In this document: positions 32,733 to 40,205 of the stretch, piece after piece | Numbering within the stretch: the stretch's first letter is position 1 | How the letters are laid out: every line of letters begins with the position of its first letter | NCBI GenBank assembly: GCA_964532595.1 | Contig: CAZHIQ010000011.1 | Span: forward strand, 26,251-90,250 | Reading direction: 5' to 3' | Source of the DNA: Chryseosolibacter sp964532595 | GTDB taxonomy: Bacteria > Bacteroidota > Bacteroidia > Cytophagales > Cyclobacteriaceae | DNA: 64,000 nt | The notes under the pieces: model-generated | The model's database searches: none | Seen by the model: the letters and a program-made list of their open reading frames with translations, nothing else | What the model was told of the DNA's origin: nothing | Translations under genes and position numbers: made by a program

Positions 32733-33407
32733 TTAGGTAAAATACATGTAAACCGGAATCAACGCGAACAGCGCAGGCACAACGATGGAAAAGCCGACGC
32801 CGAGGCCACGGATCAATCCATTGTACTTAACATGATTCAGACCAAGCGTCTGGAATGCGCTGCCAAAGCCGTGGAAGAGGTGAAATCCGAGCAGCGCCAT
32901 ACTCACCACATACAGCAATACAAACCAAACGCTCTCATAAGCCGCATCAACAACCGCATATAAGTTCTTGTACTCTACGCCTGCGTAGGTCGCGGTGGGA
33001 ATGCCTCCCCAGTGCATCTCATACCAGAAACTTCTGAGGTGGATCACAAGGAAAATAAAGATGAACGTGCCGAGAATTCCCATATTCCGGGAAGTCCAGT
33101 GCGAAGAATTTTTCGTGACCGCGTAGCCAACCTCGCCCCGGGCAGCGCGATTGCGTCTTGTAAGAATAATCGCCCAGATGATGTGGAATAAAATCATGGT
33201 ATAGTTGACGTACGAAATCGTAACAATCAACGGATTAGACGTCATGAACGCCGCGTACACATTAAAGGCCTCCCCGTCGTCAGCCTTTAATAATTGGAGG
33301 TTCCCGATCAGGTGCACAACGAGAAAGAGAATCAGGAATAAACCGGTGAGCGCCATCACGTACTTTCTCCCGATGCTACTGGAGAAAAAATTCGAAAACC
33401 AATTCAT
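32733..33407 (-). CDS. sdhC: Succinate dehydrogenase/fumarate reductase cytochrome b subunit (single-anchor type)
   Basis: 224 residues from ATG 33407; further upstream in-frame TTG codons do not improve it. Five membrane helices: YVMALTGLFLILFLVVHLIGNL, TISYVNYTMILFHIIWAIIL, NMGILGTFIFIFLVIHLRSFWY, ESVWFVLLYVVSMALLGFHLFHGF and GFSIVVPALFALIPVYMYF. Conserved His in helices 1, 2, 3 and 4 ligate two haems b in type-B enzymes. There is no separate sdhD, consistent with this fused-anchor type. A good promoter lies directly upstream. Confidence 0.93.
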   Translation of the reverse strand: MNWFSNFFSSSIGRKYVMALTGLFLILFLVVHLIGNLQLLKADDGEAFNVYAAFMTSNPLIVTISYVNYTMILFHIIWAIILTRRNRAARGEVGYAVTKNSSHWTSRNMGILGTFIFIFLVIHLRSFWYEMHWGGIPTATYAGVEYKNLYAVVDAAYESVWFVLLYVVSMALLGFHLFHGFGSAFQTLGLNHVKYNGLIRGLGVGFSIVVPALFALIPVYMYFT

Positions 33408-33437
33408 AATTAGTAAAACTGAGTTTGAAGAGTGCGC

Positions 33438-33468
33438 CAAAAATACTCCTCACCGTTTTACTAAACAA
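33438..33468 (-). promoter_or_regulatory. Promoter of sdhCAB (Bacteroidota type)
   Basis: On the minus strand TTG (33468-33466), 20 bases, then TATTTTTG (33445-33438): both elements and the spacing fit the Bacteroides -33/-7 consensus. The predicted start near 33431 leaves about a 24-base leader before the sdhC ATG at 33407. It lies after the microprotein gene, so sdhCAB can be transcribed independently of it. Confidence 0.55.
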
Positions 33469-33512
33469 CGGGGCGATCTATTTAAACAAGTTCCAAATAA
33501 GCTTGTCTCCGG

Positions 33513-33632
33513 TTAACATCCCGCACAATAAAACTCGAATATGGCTACGAGAATACCGATCGTGACAAGAACCACCAGGAGGAACCACTCTTTCTTTAGA
33601 AAACGCTTGATGTGATCAATCATTAACTTCAT
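33513..33632 (-). CDS. 39-residue single-pass membrane microprotein upstream of sdhC
   Basis: ATG 33632 (or 33623) to TAA 33513. The product is MKLMIDHIKRFLKKEW, then a hydrophobic helix FLLVVLVTIGILVAIF (about 17-32), then EFYCAGC at the C-terminus. A basic amphipathic N-terminus plus one membrane helix is typical of real small membrane proteins. The arrangement directly upstream of a respiratory operon recalls the small accessory subunits found with cytochrome oxidases and bd-type enzymes, though no such role is shown here. Two Cys lie three residues apart (CAGC). I have not identified a family. Confidence 0.55.
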   Translation of the reverse strand: MKLMIDHIKRFLKKEWFLLVVLVTIGILVAIFEFYCAGC

Positions 33633-33810
33633 TGGATTTTAGGCTTAGTTTGTACTACCTATCCAAAAAAAGCGCCTGATTTTATAACAATCTGTTTTTC
33701 AATTATTTACCATTGTACCCTTCAACTCCTGACCTGGATTTCGTCCCTTTTCCAGCCATCGTCATCCCAAAATGGGAAGAGAAATGCGTCACAAGTTGTC
33801 AATGAACCGG

Positions 33811-33838
33811 TTGCATATTAGGGAAGTTAGTACTTTTG
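33811..33838 (+). promoter_or_regulatory. Candidate dnaE promoter (Bacteroidota type)
   Basis: TTG (33811-33813), 17 bases, TACTTTTG (33831-33838), exact to the -7 consensus. It lies 90 bases upstream of the dnaE ATG. Confidence 0.5.
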
Positions 33839-33928
33839 CCAACTGTCTGAGCAGCACTTTAGGCGGGTGACAATCATCTCCCCCTTTGAAGCTGTCTCCC
33901 GACAACAACCACTACAATACACCCGCTC

Positions 33929-36900
33929 ATGTATTTGATATTCGACACGGAAACGACCGGCGTTCCGCATAATAAGACTGCCCCTATCACCGACCTGGAC
34001 AACTGGCCCCGTCTGGTACAGATTGCGTGGCAGCTTCACGATAACAAAGGTCGACTGATCTCCCGGCAAAATCGCATTGTCAAGCCGGAGGGATTTGACA
34101 TTCCATACAAAGCCGAACAGATACACGGCATATCTACCCGTCGCGCTATGGAGGAGGGCCACAACCTCCGCGACGTCCTGGAACTTCTCATTGCAGACCT
34201 CGCGCAGTGCACGCTGATTGTCGGCCACAACATTGAGTTTGACATCAGTATTGTCGGCGCCGAGTTTATCCGTCAGCAACTGGATGTCGATCAGCTTCTC
34301 AAACTGGAAAAGCTCGATACAGCACTGGCTTCAACCGAGTTCTGCCAACTAGCCGGGGGTATCGGCGGTCGTCTGAAGATGCCGCGACTCACTGAGTTGC
34401 ACGAAAAGCTGTTTGGACAAGGTTTCGACGATGCCCACGATGCCAGTTACGACGTTGCCGCGACAGCCCGCTGCTTTTTTGCATTGATCGAAAAAAAGAT
34501 CGTTTCTCCGGCTGACGAAACTGCGCCCGAAGACATTACCTACGAGGCTCCTAATCTCGAGGCTGCTAACTTCAGCAAACGCGAGAAGAGAAAAAGCGCG
34601 GCGTACTCCCTGACCGGCGACGGCGATGTTCCCGTTACTGACAAGCCCTTTGTACACCTCCATGCGCACTCTCAGTACTCAGTCTTGCAGGCCACCCCGG
34701 ATGTAAAAAGCATGGTCGCCAAGGCCAAGTCATACGGGATGTCAGCGCTTGCCCTGACAGACCTTGGCAATATGTACGGGGCGTTCAAATTCGTTAAGGA
34801 AGCCCTATCTCAGGAAATTAAGCCCATTGTAGGTTGCGAATTTTATCTGGCCGAAGAGCGCCTGAAACTGAAATTTACCAAAGACAATCCTGATCGACGG
34901 TTTAACCAGGTGCTCCTTGCGAAGAACAAGAATGGCTATCACAACCTGGCCCGGCTGAGTTCGCTGGCCTTCTCCGAGGGTCTTTACGGCATCTATCCCC
35001 GTATAGACAAAGCGTTAGTCTGTCAGTACAAGCAGGACCTGATCGCCGTAACAGGTGGTCTCAACAGCGAAGTTCCCTACCTCATTCTCAACGTAGGCGA
35101 GAAGCAGGCCGAGGAGGCCTTCCGTTGGTGGCACGAACAGTTCGGAGACGACTTCTACATTGAGTTGAACCGTCATGGCATTCCAGAGGAAGACCACGTA
35201 AATGAAGTACTGCTTCGTTTTGCCGAAAAATATGGGGTTCGCTACTTCGCGGCCAACGAATGTTTCTATCTCGATCGTGAGGAGTCGAACGCTCACGATG
35301 TATTGTTATGTATTAAAGAAGGTGAATTCAAATCGACCCCGATCGGTCAGGGTCGCGGACGACGATACGGTCTACCCAACGACCAGTATTACTTCAAGTC
35401 GCCTCAGGAAATGAATTCAATCTTCCGCGACCTGCCCGAAGCCCTCGACACGGTGCAGGAAATTGTAGACAAGGTTGAGTCTTACTCGCTGGAGCGCAAC
35501 GTTTTGCTCCCGAAGTTCGACATCCCGGAAGGATTCGAGAGCGAGGATGACTACCTTCGTCATCTTACCTTTGAGGGCGCGCGGAAGCGCTATGGGGAAT
35601 TGACCCAGCCCATCATTGACCGACTGGAGTTCGAACTCAACACCATTAAGAACACCGGGTATCCGGGCTACTTCCTTATTGTTCAGGACTTCACTTCAAA
35701 AGCGAGGGAACTCGGGGTTAGTGTTGGTCCAGGTCGCGGTTCGGCGGCGGGGTCAGCGGTAGCCTACTGCATTGGCATTACCAACGTCGATCCGATCAAG
35801 TACGACTTGCTGTTTGAGCGTTTTCTTAATCCTGACCGCGTCTCCCTCCCCGATATCGATATTGACTTCGATGATGAAGGGCGCGACAAAGTCTTGCGCT
35901 ACGTCATCGAAAAATACGGTAGAACTCAGGTTGCTCAGATTATCACCTATGGAACCATGGCAGCAAAATCGTCCATTCGCGACTGTGCACGCGTCATGGA
36001 ACTGCCCCTGATGGAAGCTAATGTACTGGCAAAACTGATTCCTGAAAGACCCGGCACGTCGCTCCAGGCAGCTTTTCAGGAAGTCAGGGAACTTGAGGAC
36101 ATCCGCAAAGGAGACGACCTTCGGGCACAGGTGCTGCAACAGGCCGTTGTACTCGAAGGCTCGGTCCGCAACACCGGCGTCCACGCCTGCGGGGTTATTA
36201 TCACGCCCGACGACCTGCGAAACTTCGTACCGGTGTCAGTCGCCAAAGACTCCGATATGCTTGTCACTCAGTTTGACAACAGTGTAGTGGAAAGCGCCGG
36301 ACTGCTAAAGATGGACTTCCTCGGACTGACGACTCTGACCATCATCAAGACGGCGATAAAAAATATCAAGAAGAGCCGAAACATCGACATCAATATTGAC
36401 GAAGTCCCTCTCGACGACCCGAAAACTTACGAACTGTTCCAGCGCGGCGAAACTACCGGGACATTTCAGTTTGAAAGCGCGGGGATGCAGAAATACCTCC
36501 GCCAGCTCAAGCCCGACAAGTTCGAGGATCTCATTGCGATGAACGCTCTCTACCGCCCGGGACCAATGGAATACATTCCTGCATTCGTAAACCGAAAGCA
36601 TGGAAGGGAGCCCATTACGTACGACCTCCCCGAAATGGAGGAATACCTGAGCGAAACGTATGGTATCACCGTCTACCAGGAGCAGGTCATGCTGCTCTCA
36701 CAGAAGCTCGCCGGCTTCAGCAAAGGCGATGCCGACGTGCTGCGGAAGGCGATGGGTAAGAAACAGAAGGCGGTGCTCGACAAAATGAAGGACAAATTTC
36801 TGGAGGGGTGCGCACGGAACGGGCACCCCAGGGAAATTTGCGAAAAAGTGTGGGCCGACTGGGAAGCATTTGCTCAATACGCGTTCAACAAGTCGCACTC

Positions 36901-38116
36901 GACCTGTTATTCACTGGTCGCCTATCATACCGCTTACCTGAAAGCGAACTACCCTGCCGAGTACATGGCGGCGGTGCTTACCCACTCACAGAACAACCTC
37001 GAGAATGTTACTTTCTTCATTGAAGAATGTCGCAACCTGGGGATCCGTGTACTCGGTCCACACATCAATGAATCCGGGAAGTATTTTGCGGTGAACAAAG
37101 ACGGGGAGATCCGCTTCGGTCTCGGCGCCATCAAGGGAACGGGTGACGCCGCCGTTGAGTCAATTATCCAGGAACGTGAGACCAACGGACCCTATACTGA
37201 CATCTTTGATTTCGCCAAACGACTGACACAGCGCTCGGTCAACAAAAAGACGTTCGAAAGTCTGGCGCTTTCCGGGGCATTCGATTGCTTCCCCGATGTT
37301 CACCGTCGCCAATATGTTTACGCAAAAGAAGGCGACATTAACCTCATCGAGAAAGCCATCAAGTATGCCATCCGCACGCAGATGGAGGAACAAAGTGCAC
37401 AGGCCAGCTTGTTCGGCAGCAGCACAGGCACAAGCATGCCCAAACCGCGCATCGAACCCGTCGAACCCTTCAGCGAAATAGAAAAGCTCAATCTCGAGAA
37501 AGAGGTAGTCGGAATTTATATATCCGGTCACCCCCTCGATAACTTCCGCTTCGAAATGGAGAGCTTCTGCAATACCGCATGTGGTCAGCTGAACGAACTC
37601 GAGCCCCTGGCTGGGCGCGATATACGCCTCGGGGGAATTGTCTCGGGTGTCGAACACCGTACAACCAAGACGGGCAAGCCCTTTGGACGTTTTTACCTCG
37701 AAGACTATACCGGAAACGCATCGTTTATGCTTTTCGGAGAAGATTACCTGAAGTTTCGCAACTTCCTGAACATCGGGTGGTTTCTCTTCATTGAAGGGAC
37801 AGTCGTCCGAAGCAATTGGGGACAGCAAAACCTGGAATTCAAAATTCGCAATATCGATCTGCTGAACGAGATAGGCCTGAAGCGCAGCAAAGGCATTCAA
37901 CTGCGCCTGAACGCCAGTGACGTCACGCCTGACCTGATCGGAAAAATTGAAGACGTTTGCCAGGAATTCAGCGGGAACACCCCTCTGTTTCTCAAAGTCT
38001 GGGATGAGCAGGAAAACATATCACTTGAATTGATGTCGCGGAGGTTCCGCGTCAATCCGGTCAATGATATGGTAAGAAAGATGAGGAAAGTCGCCGATGT
38101 AGAGGTCCGGACGTAG
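33929..38116 (+). CDS. dnaE: DNA polymerase III alpha subunit with fused N-terminal DEDDh exonuclease
   Basis: The replicative polymerase. 1395 residues. Residues 1-190 form a DnaQ-like 3'-5' exonuclease: Exo I DTE (6-8), Exo II HNIEFD (100-105), Exo III HDASYD (170-175), so proofreading is built in. The PHP domain starts near 241 (FVHLHAHSQYSVL) and the conserved TDHGN reads TDLGN (L279), suggesting a weakened PHP metal site. The polymerase core has the GPGRGSAAGSAVAY motif and catalytic aspartates in LPDIDIDFDDEGRD (about 641-645). The C-terminal part has an OB-fold (IRLGGIVSGVEHRTTKTGKPFGRF). The fused exonuclease form is known in some bacterial lineages, including Bacteroidota. Confidence 0.95.
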   Translation: MYLIFDTETTGVPHNKTAPITDLDNWPRLVQIAWQLHDNKGRLISRQNRIVKPEGFDIPYKAEQIHGISTRRAMEEGHNLRDVLELLIADLAQCTLIVGHNIEFDISIVGAEFIRQQLDVDQLLKLEKLDTALASTEFCQLAGGIGGRLKMPRLTELHEKLFGQGFDDAHDASYDVAATARCFFALIEKKIVSPADETAPEDITYEAPNLEAANFSKREKRKSAAYSLTGDGDVPVTDKPFVHLHAHSQYSVLQATPDVKSMVAKAKSYGMSALALTDLGNMYGAFKFVKEALSQEIKPIVGCEFYLAEERLKLKFTKDNPDRRFNQVLLAKNKNGYHNLARLSSLAFSEGLYGIYPRIDKALVCQYKQDLIAVTGGLNSEVPYLILNVGEKQAEEAFRWWHEQFGDDFYIELNRHGIPEEDHVNEVLLRFAEKYGVRYFAANECFYLDREESNAHDVLLCIKEGEFKSTPIGQGRGRRYGLPNDQYYFKSPQEMNSIFRDLPEALDTVQEIVDKVESYSLERNVLLPKFDIPEGFESEDDYLRHLTFEGARKRYGELTQPIIDRLEFELNTIKNTGYPGYFLIVQDFTSKARELGVSVGPGRGSAAGSAVAYCIGITNVDPIKYDLLFERFLNPDRVSLPDIDIDFDDEGRDKVLRYVIEKYGRTQVAQIITYGTMAAKSSIRDCARVMELPLMEANVLAKLIPERPGTSLQAAFQEVRELEDIRKGDDLRAQVLQQAVVLEGSVRNTGVHACGVIITPDDLRNFVPVSVAKDSDMLVTQFDNSVVESAGLLKMDFLGLTTLTIIKTAIKNIKKSRNIDINIDEVPLDDPKTYELFQRGETTGTFQFESAGMQKYLRQLKPDKFEDLIAMNALYRPGPMEYIPAFVNRKHGREPITYDLPEMEEYLSETYGITVYQEQVMLLSQKLAGFSKGDADVLRKAMGKKQKAVLDKMKDKFLEGCARNGHPREICEKVWADWEAFAQYAFNKSHSTCYSLVAYHTAYLKANYPAEYMAAVLTHSQNNLENVTFFIEECRNLGIRVLGPHINESGKYFAVNKDGEIRFGLGAIKGTGDAAVESIIQERETNGPYTDIFDFAKRLTQRSVNKKTFESLALSGAFDCFPDVHRRQYVYAKEGDINLIEKAIKYAIRTQMEEQSAQASLFGSSTGTSMPKPRIEPVEPFSEIEKLNLEKEVVGIYISGHPLDNFRFEMESFCNTACGQLNELEPLAGRDIRLGGIVSGVEHRTTKTGKPFGRFYLEDYTGNASFMLFGEDYLKFRNFLNIGWFLFIEGTVVRSNWGQQNLEFKIRNIDLLNEIGLKRSKGIQLRLNASDVTPDLIGKIEDVCQEFSGNTPLFLKVWDEQENISLELMSRRFRVNPVNDMVRKMRKVADVEVRT

Positions 38117-38210
38117 CCATTTCCTTCTTTGGATCGGAAACTTTAAATTGCTGGCGAACTAATTCACCCCCATGGGGTGTTGATAGTATAAATCATAAAC
38201 ACAATAACAA

Positions 38211-38537
38211 ATGGGCAAAGCTATCGAACTCAACGACGCCAACTTCGACGAAGTCATCAATTCCGACAAACCAGTTCTGGTTGATTTTTGGGCGGAATGG
38301 TGCGGCCCCTGTAAAATGATCGGACCGGTAGTAGAGGAACTTGCCGGCGAATACGAAGGCAAGGCCGTTGTCGCTAAGGTAAACGTCGATGAGAACCCCA
38401 CCGTTACGGGTCGCTTCGGTATCCGGAGTATCCCCACGCTGTTGGTTTTCAAGAACGGCGAGATCGTTGACAAGCAAGTGGGTGCCGTACCCAAGTCGGT
38501 ACTCGCGCAAAAGCTCGAAGCACAGGTAGTCGCCTGA
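38211..38537 (+). CDS. trxA: Thioredoxin
   Basis: 108 residues, the classic length. Active site WAEWCGPCKMIGP (CGPC), cis-Pro loop RSIPTLLVFKNGE and the VNVDENP strand are all present, with no signal peptide, so it is the cytosolic disulfide reductant. It lies 94 bases after dnaE in a gap holding an imperfect CACCCCCATGGGGTG dyad (38165-38179). A good terminator follows. Confidence 0.96.
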   Translation: MGKAIELNDANFDEVINSDKPVLVDFWAEWCGPCKMIGPVVEELAGEYEGKAVVAKVNVDENPTVTGRFGIRSIPTLLVFKNGEIVDKQVGAVPKSVLAQKLEAQVVA

Positions 38538-38561
38538 GCCCTACCGGGTCTCGAATAATAC

Positions 38562-38595
38562 AAGGTACTCTAAACAAGTACCTTTTATTATTTTA
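38562..38595 (+). terminator. Rho-independent terminator of trxA
   Basis: AAGGTACT (38562-38569), loop CTAAACA, AGTACCTT (38577-38584): an 8-bp perfect stem, then TTATTATTTT. It overlaps the end of the convergent Cys-cluster gene. Confidence 0.8.
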
Positions 38596-39076
38596 TAGCT
38601 ATCGTCTTCAGCCGCTCTACCATTTCAAAGACAGCCGGACACACCATCGTGTTCTTTAGCGTCAGCGTAGCGATTTGCGCCACCTTCTTCCGATCGGTAT
38701 GCGGGTACTCCCGGCATGCTTTAGGTCTGTGGTCGTAGATTGTGCAATAATTATCTATATCGAGAAACGGACATGGCGAAGATTTCAAGACGTTGTCTCC
38801 GTCTTCATCAACGCGAAGAAAGCGTGTCACAAAATCCCCCGGTTTCATGCGCAGCGCGCCCGCCGCACGTTCTATGTCGTTAGGGTAAAAAATCGGACTG
38901 GTTGTCTTACAGCAGTTCGCGCATTCTAAACAATCGATTTCGTCAAACACATCGTTGTGTATCCGATGGAAGATGTCGTCAACGCGCCGGGGATCCTTCT
39001 TCTTCAATGACAGCAAAAACTTCCGGTTCTCCTGTTCCTTCTTCCGGGAAAGCCTTGTAAACTCTTCAATGATCAC
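38588..39076 (-). CDS. YkgJ-family cysteine-cluster protein
   Basis: 162 residues, GTG start at 39076. The zinc/iron-chelating Cys pattern is complete: CLECANCCKTTSPIFY, then MKPGDFVTRFLRV, then CPFLDIDNYCTIYDHRPKACREYP. These proteins likely hold a metal cluster; substrate and reaction are not established. The gene is convergent with trxA; the terminator at 38562 overlaps its 3' end. Confidence 0.88.
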   Translation of the reverse strand: MIIEEFTRLSRKKEQENRKFLLSLKKKDPRRVDDIFHRIHNDVFDEIDCLECANCCKTTSPIFYPNDIERAAGALRMKPGDFVTRFLRVDEDGDNVLKSSPCPFLDIDNYCTIYDHRPKACREYPHTDRKKVAQIATLTLKNTMVCPAVFEMVERLKTIAIK

Positions 39077-39150
39077 GGTATGGTGCTATCGGTAATGCAG
39101 CACAAAGATCGAAAAAAGGATCCGGATGCTAATCGGCGGTATCGAAATGT

Positions 39151-39639
39151 TTAGTTGCTGAGCGTGTAATCAAACACATCCTCCACCCACCGTCCGGCCT
39201 CGTCCTGTCGCTCGAGAATAACCCGCAAGGTATCGGGATTTGTCCGACGGAAAGTCAACGCCGTCTTCCTGTCCTTCCGTTCGAAGCGGGCGTGATTGGG
39301 TTCAAGAAACATCAGCGGGTATTCCCACGGGGCGTCCTTCTCTTCCCAGCCAATGCCACCCCGACTGAAATGACGCAGGTACATCACCGGCCCTTCTTTT
39401 TCGGTCTGCTCAACAATTATCAGTTGATAATACACCACTCTTCCGTCTTTGACACAGCGATACGCGCACATCATATTGTCGCCCATAGGTCGCGTCCAGT
39501 GCTCCTCCATGTCACCCCAAGGGCTGGTGGTTACCCACCGTCCTGTGAGGAACGCCAGATCACGCACATTTCGCTGCGGCGACTGTCCGAACAATGACCC
39601 TCCGATGCAAACAAAGAGAAAACATACAACGCCTCTCAT
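39151..39639 (-). CDS. Exported DUF6265-family protein
   Basis: 162 residues from ATG 39639, where the signal peptide (MRGVVCFLFVCIGGSLFGQ) begins; the longer ORF to 39747 gives no sensible N-terminus. The core DLAFLTGRWVTT (near 28-39), HWTRPMGDNMMCAYRCVKDGRVVYYQLIIVEQ and HARFERKDRKTALTFRRTNPDTLRVILERQ follow the lipocalin-like strand order of DUF6265, found in Bacteroidota and others. Probably periplasmic ligand binding; no enzyme motif seen. Confidence 0.75.
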   Translation of the reverse strand: MRGVVCFLFVCIGGSLFGQSPQRNVRDLAFLTGRWVTTSPWGDMEEHWTRPMGDNMMCAYRCVKDGRVVYYQLIIVEQTEKEGPVMYLRHFSRGGIGWEEKDAPWEYPLMFLEPNHARFERKDRKTALTFRRTNPDTLRVILERQDEAGRWVEDVFDYTLSN

Positions 39640-39659
39640 GATCCTTTTTTTGTGTTCCA

Positions 39660-39679
39660 AACACGATCGATAACGTGTT
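39660..39679. promoter_or_regulatory. Inverted repeat between the divergent genes at 39639 and 39688
   Basis: AACACG (39660-39665), 8 bases, CGTGTT (39674-39679): a perfect 6-bp dyad in a 48-base divergent gap. It could be an operator shared by the DUF6265 gene and the gene at 39688. No regulator is adjacent, so the partner is unknown. Confidence 0.3.
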
Positions 39680-39687
39680 AAAAAATC

Positions 39688-40107
39688 ATGCACCCTGCCA
39701 TGGCCCGGAATACTCATTTCGATATATCGCCTTCCTGGGGCATCCAACGAAAAATAAAGCCAGTGGCGGAGACCTTAACAAAATCCACAGTTACCTCCGG
39801 AATGCAGGGGTATATTTATGAGCATTACGCGGATATTATGAAGGGATACTTCCGAATGCGTTTTATAGTCGGAAAACTCACACAAGACGAGATGGCAGCG
39901 CTAAAAAAAGGCGATCCCGTCATCGCTAAAATGCTGCTTATTCCCGACGACTATAAGGTCTTTCATTACAAAACAGGTGACGAAATCGAAGTGGAGACCG
40001 AAGAGGGTGACCGCGTTTGGGCCCGAATTCGCGGCATGGAAGTAATCGAAGACCCGCAGCACGTCATCATCATGTTCACGCTGACCTGCGACACGCCAGT
40101 CTCGTAA
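39688..40107 (+). CDS. Hypothetical small beta-rich protein
   Basis: I do not recognise the family. From ATG 39688 it is 139 residues; ATG 39700 and ATG 39802 (MQGYIYEHYADIMKGYFRMRF) are possible later starts, and the first ~35 residues look less conserved in character. The main part, LTQDEMAALKKGDPVIAKMLLIPDDYKVFHYKTGDEIEVETEEGDRVWARIRGMEVIEDPQHVIIMFTL, has alternating strands with a charged G-D turn, like a small PUA/OB-type barrel. No signal peptide is clear. It diverges from the DUF6265 gene and precedes the treS fusion by 98 bases, possibly in one transcript. Confidence 0.55.
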   Translation: MHPAMARNTHFDISPSWGIQRKIKPVAETLTKSTVTSGMQGYIYEHYADIMKGYFRMRFIVGKLTQDEMAALKKGDPVIAKMLLIPDDYKVFHYKTGDEIEVETEEGDRVWARIRGMEVIEDPQHVIIMFTLTCDTPVS

Positions 40108-40205
40108 TTCTCCGAACAATCAGGATCAGTCCTTAAGAACAGCAACCCTGAGAGGGATGGGGAGGTGGTATGCAATTTTATTTATCTCTCCATAATCCTC
40201 TTCTC

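Noticed and set aside
37160..37900. 246-codon open frame on the minus strand
   Set aside because: Lies inside dnaE opposite its conserved C-terminal part; no motif or start context.
38165..38179. CACCCCCATGGGGTG near trxA as an operator
   Set aside because: Only the central 10 bases are symmetric and there is no regulator nearby; kept as a remark in the trxA entry.
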